Source of the DNA: JBDTOX01 sp039933015
GTDB lineage: Bacteria; Pseudomonadota; Gammaproteobacteria; Burkholderiales; Methylophilaceae
Assembly (NCBI GenBank): GCA_039933015.1
Contig: JBDTOX010000008.1
Span: 1-16,872, forward strand
DNA: 16,872 nt
Direction: 5' to 3'
Shown: positions 15,182-16,872 of the stretch, in pieces
Position numbering within the stretch: position 1 is the stretch's first letter
Layout of the letters: each line of letters begins with the position of its first letter
The notes under the pieces: model-generated
Databases searched by the model: none
Seen by the model: the letters and a program-made list of their open reading frames with translations, nothing else
What the model was told of the DNA's origin: nothing
Made by a program: the position numbers and the translations under genes

Positions 15182-16872
15182 AACAAAAATATTCCGTATA
15201 CCCTGGGGCTGGATATCGGCATGGCGTCGGTCGGCGCAGCACTGTTACTACCAGACCAGCAGCGCATCCTCGCGCTGCATGTACGCACCTTCGACAAGGC
15301 AGAAACCGCCAAAGAAGGCGAATCGCTGAACAAAATACGTCGAGATTCGCGTCTCACGCGACGTCGCATCCGCCGCCGCGCGTTTCGATTGTTACGTCTG
15401 GCAAGGTTGCTGAAACGAGTCGGCTTGATTGAAACAGCCCATCCAGATATGTTCGCCATACCCGCTACAACTCCGTGGGAATTGCGTGCCGAAGGGCTCG
15501 ATCGGCGGTTTGAAAACCATGAATGGGCAGCCGTGCTGTATCACATGGTCAAACATCGCGGTTTTCAGTCCAATCGCAAATCAGAGGCCAAAGCCGACGA
15601 AAAAGCAGGGCAAATGCTGTCCGGCGTCGGGCGTAACCAAGCGCTGCTCACAGAAGCGGGCTACCGCAGCATAGGTGAACTGGCGGCAAAACACCCAGAC
15701 TTTGCCGAAGCCAAGCGCAACAAGGGTGGCAGCTATAGTCACACTTTCTCACGGGCTGATCTTGCCACTGAACTGGCTTTACTGTTTGAGCGTCAACGGA
15801 AGTTTGGCAACGCAGTTGCCAGCCCTGATTTTGAGAAGGCTGTGCACGACCTGCTGATGGCGCGAAAGCCAACGCTCTCCGGTGACAATCTGCTCAAGAT
15901 GATAGGCAAATGCACCTTCGAAAAAAACGAATACCGCGCACCCAAAGCCAGCTATCGTGCTGAACGGTTTGTCTGGCTGGGCAAGCTCAACAATCTCAAA
16001 ATTGTCGGTAGCGGTGATGCACGTCCGCTAGCTGAAAGTGAGCGCCGCGCTATCATTGATTTGCCTTACACGCAGGCTAAACTCACGTTCAAGCAAGCCC
16101 GCAAAGCCCTCGACCTCGCGGCGCACGAGCGTTTCAATCTGGTTTCGTACCGTCCTGACCTCAAAGGCAAAGACAAAGACCCAGAGGAGGCAACGTTCTT
16201 TGAAGCCAAAGCCTGCCACACGCTGCGTAAAGCCTATGAAGCAGTCGGCCTCAAAAGCGAGTGGCAGCGCGATGCACTGGATGCCGACCGGCTGGATACG
16301 CTGGCCTATGCCCTTACCGTATTCAAGGACGATGTTGAGAGCAGGCAGTGGCTATTGGCGCAAGGTATTGAAGTGCCAATTGTCGAGGCGGTGCTCAATG
16401 AATCGTTCGACAAATTCATCCACCTGTCACAGAAAGCGCTAAAAGCAATTCTACCTTTCATGGAACAAGGCCAGCGCTTCGACGAGGCGGCAAAATCGGC
16501 GGGCTATCACCATAGCCAGCCCGATGCGACGTCGGTCAAGCAAAGCTATTTACCGCCGCCGGATAAGGAACTCATCCGCAATCCAGTGGTGTATCGCGCC
16601 CTCAATCAGGCACGCAAATTGGTCAACGCCATTGTGCGCGAATATGGGCCGCCCGCCGCTGTGCATATCGAATTGGCACGGGATTTATCCAAACCTTTTG
16701 ATGAACGCAAACGCATAGAACGCGAGCAAAAGGAATATCGGGAAACCAAAGAAAAGGCAGCTGACGATTTCGACCAGCGCTTTCATTTTTACCCAAAGGG
16801 TCAGGATTTACAGAAATGGCGACTGTTCCGCGAGCAGCTCGACCAGTGTCCGTATTGCCAGCAGGCTTTGCA
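15176..16872 (+). CDS. cas9: CRISPR-associated endonuclease Cas9, type II-C (cut by window end)
   Basis: RNA-guided DNA endonuclease. The first 565 codons are present and open to the window edge; N. meningitidis Cas9 is about 1,080 residues, so roughly half is here. In order: RuvC-I LGLDIGMASVGAA (Asp13), the Arg-rich bridge helix (about 52-83, LTRRRIRRRAFRLLRLARL), VKHRGFQSNRK (125-135), the recognition lobe with YSHTFSRADL, CTFEKNEYRAPK and AERFVWLGKLNNLKI, then IRNPVVYRALNQARKLVN, RuvC-II VHIELARDL (496-504, Glu499) and the HNH beginning KWRLFREQLDQCPYC (558-561). Many blocks match N. meningitidis Cas9 (YSHTFSRKDL, AERFIWLTKLNNLRI, EIRNPVVLRALSQARKVIN). Catalytic residues seen so far are intact. 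A weak GGGCGGA precedes the ATG. RuvC-III, the rest of HNH and the PAM-interacting domain lie outside. Confidence 0.97.
   Translation, partial: MQNKNIPYTLGLDIGMASVGAALLLPDQQRILALHVRTFDKAETAKEGESLNKIRRDSRLTRRRIRRRAFRLLRLARLLKRVGLIETAHPDMFAIPATTPWELRAEGLDRRFENHEWAAVLYHMVKHRGFQSNRKSEAKADEKAGQMLSGVGRNQALLTEAGYRSIGELAAKHPDFAEAKRNKGGSYSHTFSRADLATELALLFERQRKFGNAVASPDFEKAVHDLLMARKPTLSGDNLLKMIGKCTFEKNEYRAPKASYRAERFVWLGKLNNLKIVGSGDARPLAESERRAIIDLPYTQAKLTFKQARKALDLAAHERFNLVSYRPDLKGKDKDPEEATFFEAKACHTLRKAYEAVGLKSEWQRDALDADRLDTLAYALTVFKDDVESRQWLLAQGIEVPIVEAVLNESFDKFIHLSQKALKAILPFMEQGQRFDEAAKSAGYHHSQPDATSVKQSYLPPPDKELIRNPVVYRALNQARKLVNAIVREYGPPAAVHIELARDLSKPFDERKRIEREQKEYRETKEKAADDFDQRFHFYPKGQDLQKWRLFREQLDQCPYCQQAL

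Noticed and set aside
14532..15329. Plus-strand open frame of 265 codons spanning the lgt-cas9 gap
   Set aside because: It is an out-of-frame shadow of lgt and cas9, and runs through the tracrRNA region; its translation is Arg/His-rich and matches nothing I know.
1..16872. CRISPR array, tRNA genes or insertion sequences inside the window
   Set aside because: I found no spaced direct repeats, no tRNA-like sequences and no transposase motifs or paired terminal repeats.

Overview
The window looks like chromosome of a betaproteobacterium, probably of the Nitrosomonadales/Methylophilaceae kind. That is an inference from moderate GC, the dusB-fis-purH-purD gene order and the protein sequences. Most of it is housekeeping DNA. 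The right edge enters a type II-C CRISPR-Cas locus.

Left edge (1-1734): the 5' part of RNase P RNA (rnpB) runs leftward off the window. It is followed by a near-perfect palindrome, a 72-residue PhnA-type domain gene with a clear promoter and terminator, and a leftward gene for a small secreted Tyr/Pro/His/Asp-rich protein. A gene-poor stretch of about 550 bases then leads to dusB.

Centre (1735-8857): six rightward genes with short gaps, dusB-fis-purH-purD-tsaC-hemF. They cover tRNA dihydrouridine synthesis, a nucleoid protein, the last two steps of IMP synthesis plus glycinamide ribonucleotide synthesis, tRNA t6A synthesis and aerobic haem synthesis. dusB, fis and tsaC appear to use non-ATG starts. 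An APC-family amino acid permease follows, closed by a strong bidirectional terminator.

Right centre (8989-14182): leftward genes for a small periplasmic cytochrome c, a DUF255/YyaL thioredoxin-fold protein, a hexose-6-phosphate mutarotase and dihydroxy-acid dehydratase (ilvD). The last three are 7-8 bases apart and look like one operon transcribed from ilvD. lgt is divergent from ilvD.

Right edge (15046-16872): cas9 begins 124 bases after lgt and is cut by the window end after 565 codons. It closely resembles Neisseria meningitidis-type II-C Cas9. The lgt-cas9 gap holds, on the minus strand, what I read as the tracrRNA: a 36-nt anti-repeat, a hairpin, and an 8-bp terminator stem with a T-tract that overlaps the lgt stop codon. 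Its core matches the Neisseria tracrRNA. The tracrRNA therefore runs divergently from cas9, its candidate -35 box lies on the cas9 start codon, and any lgt-cas9 read-through transcript would carry its full complement. No CRISPR array, cas1 or cas2 is visible; they would lie beyond the right edge if present.
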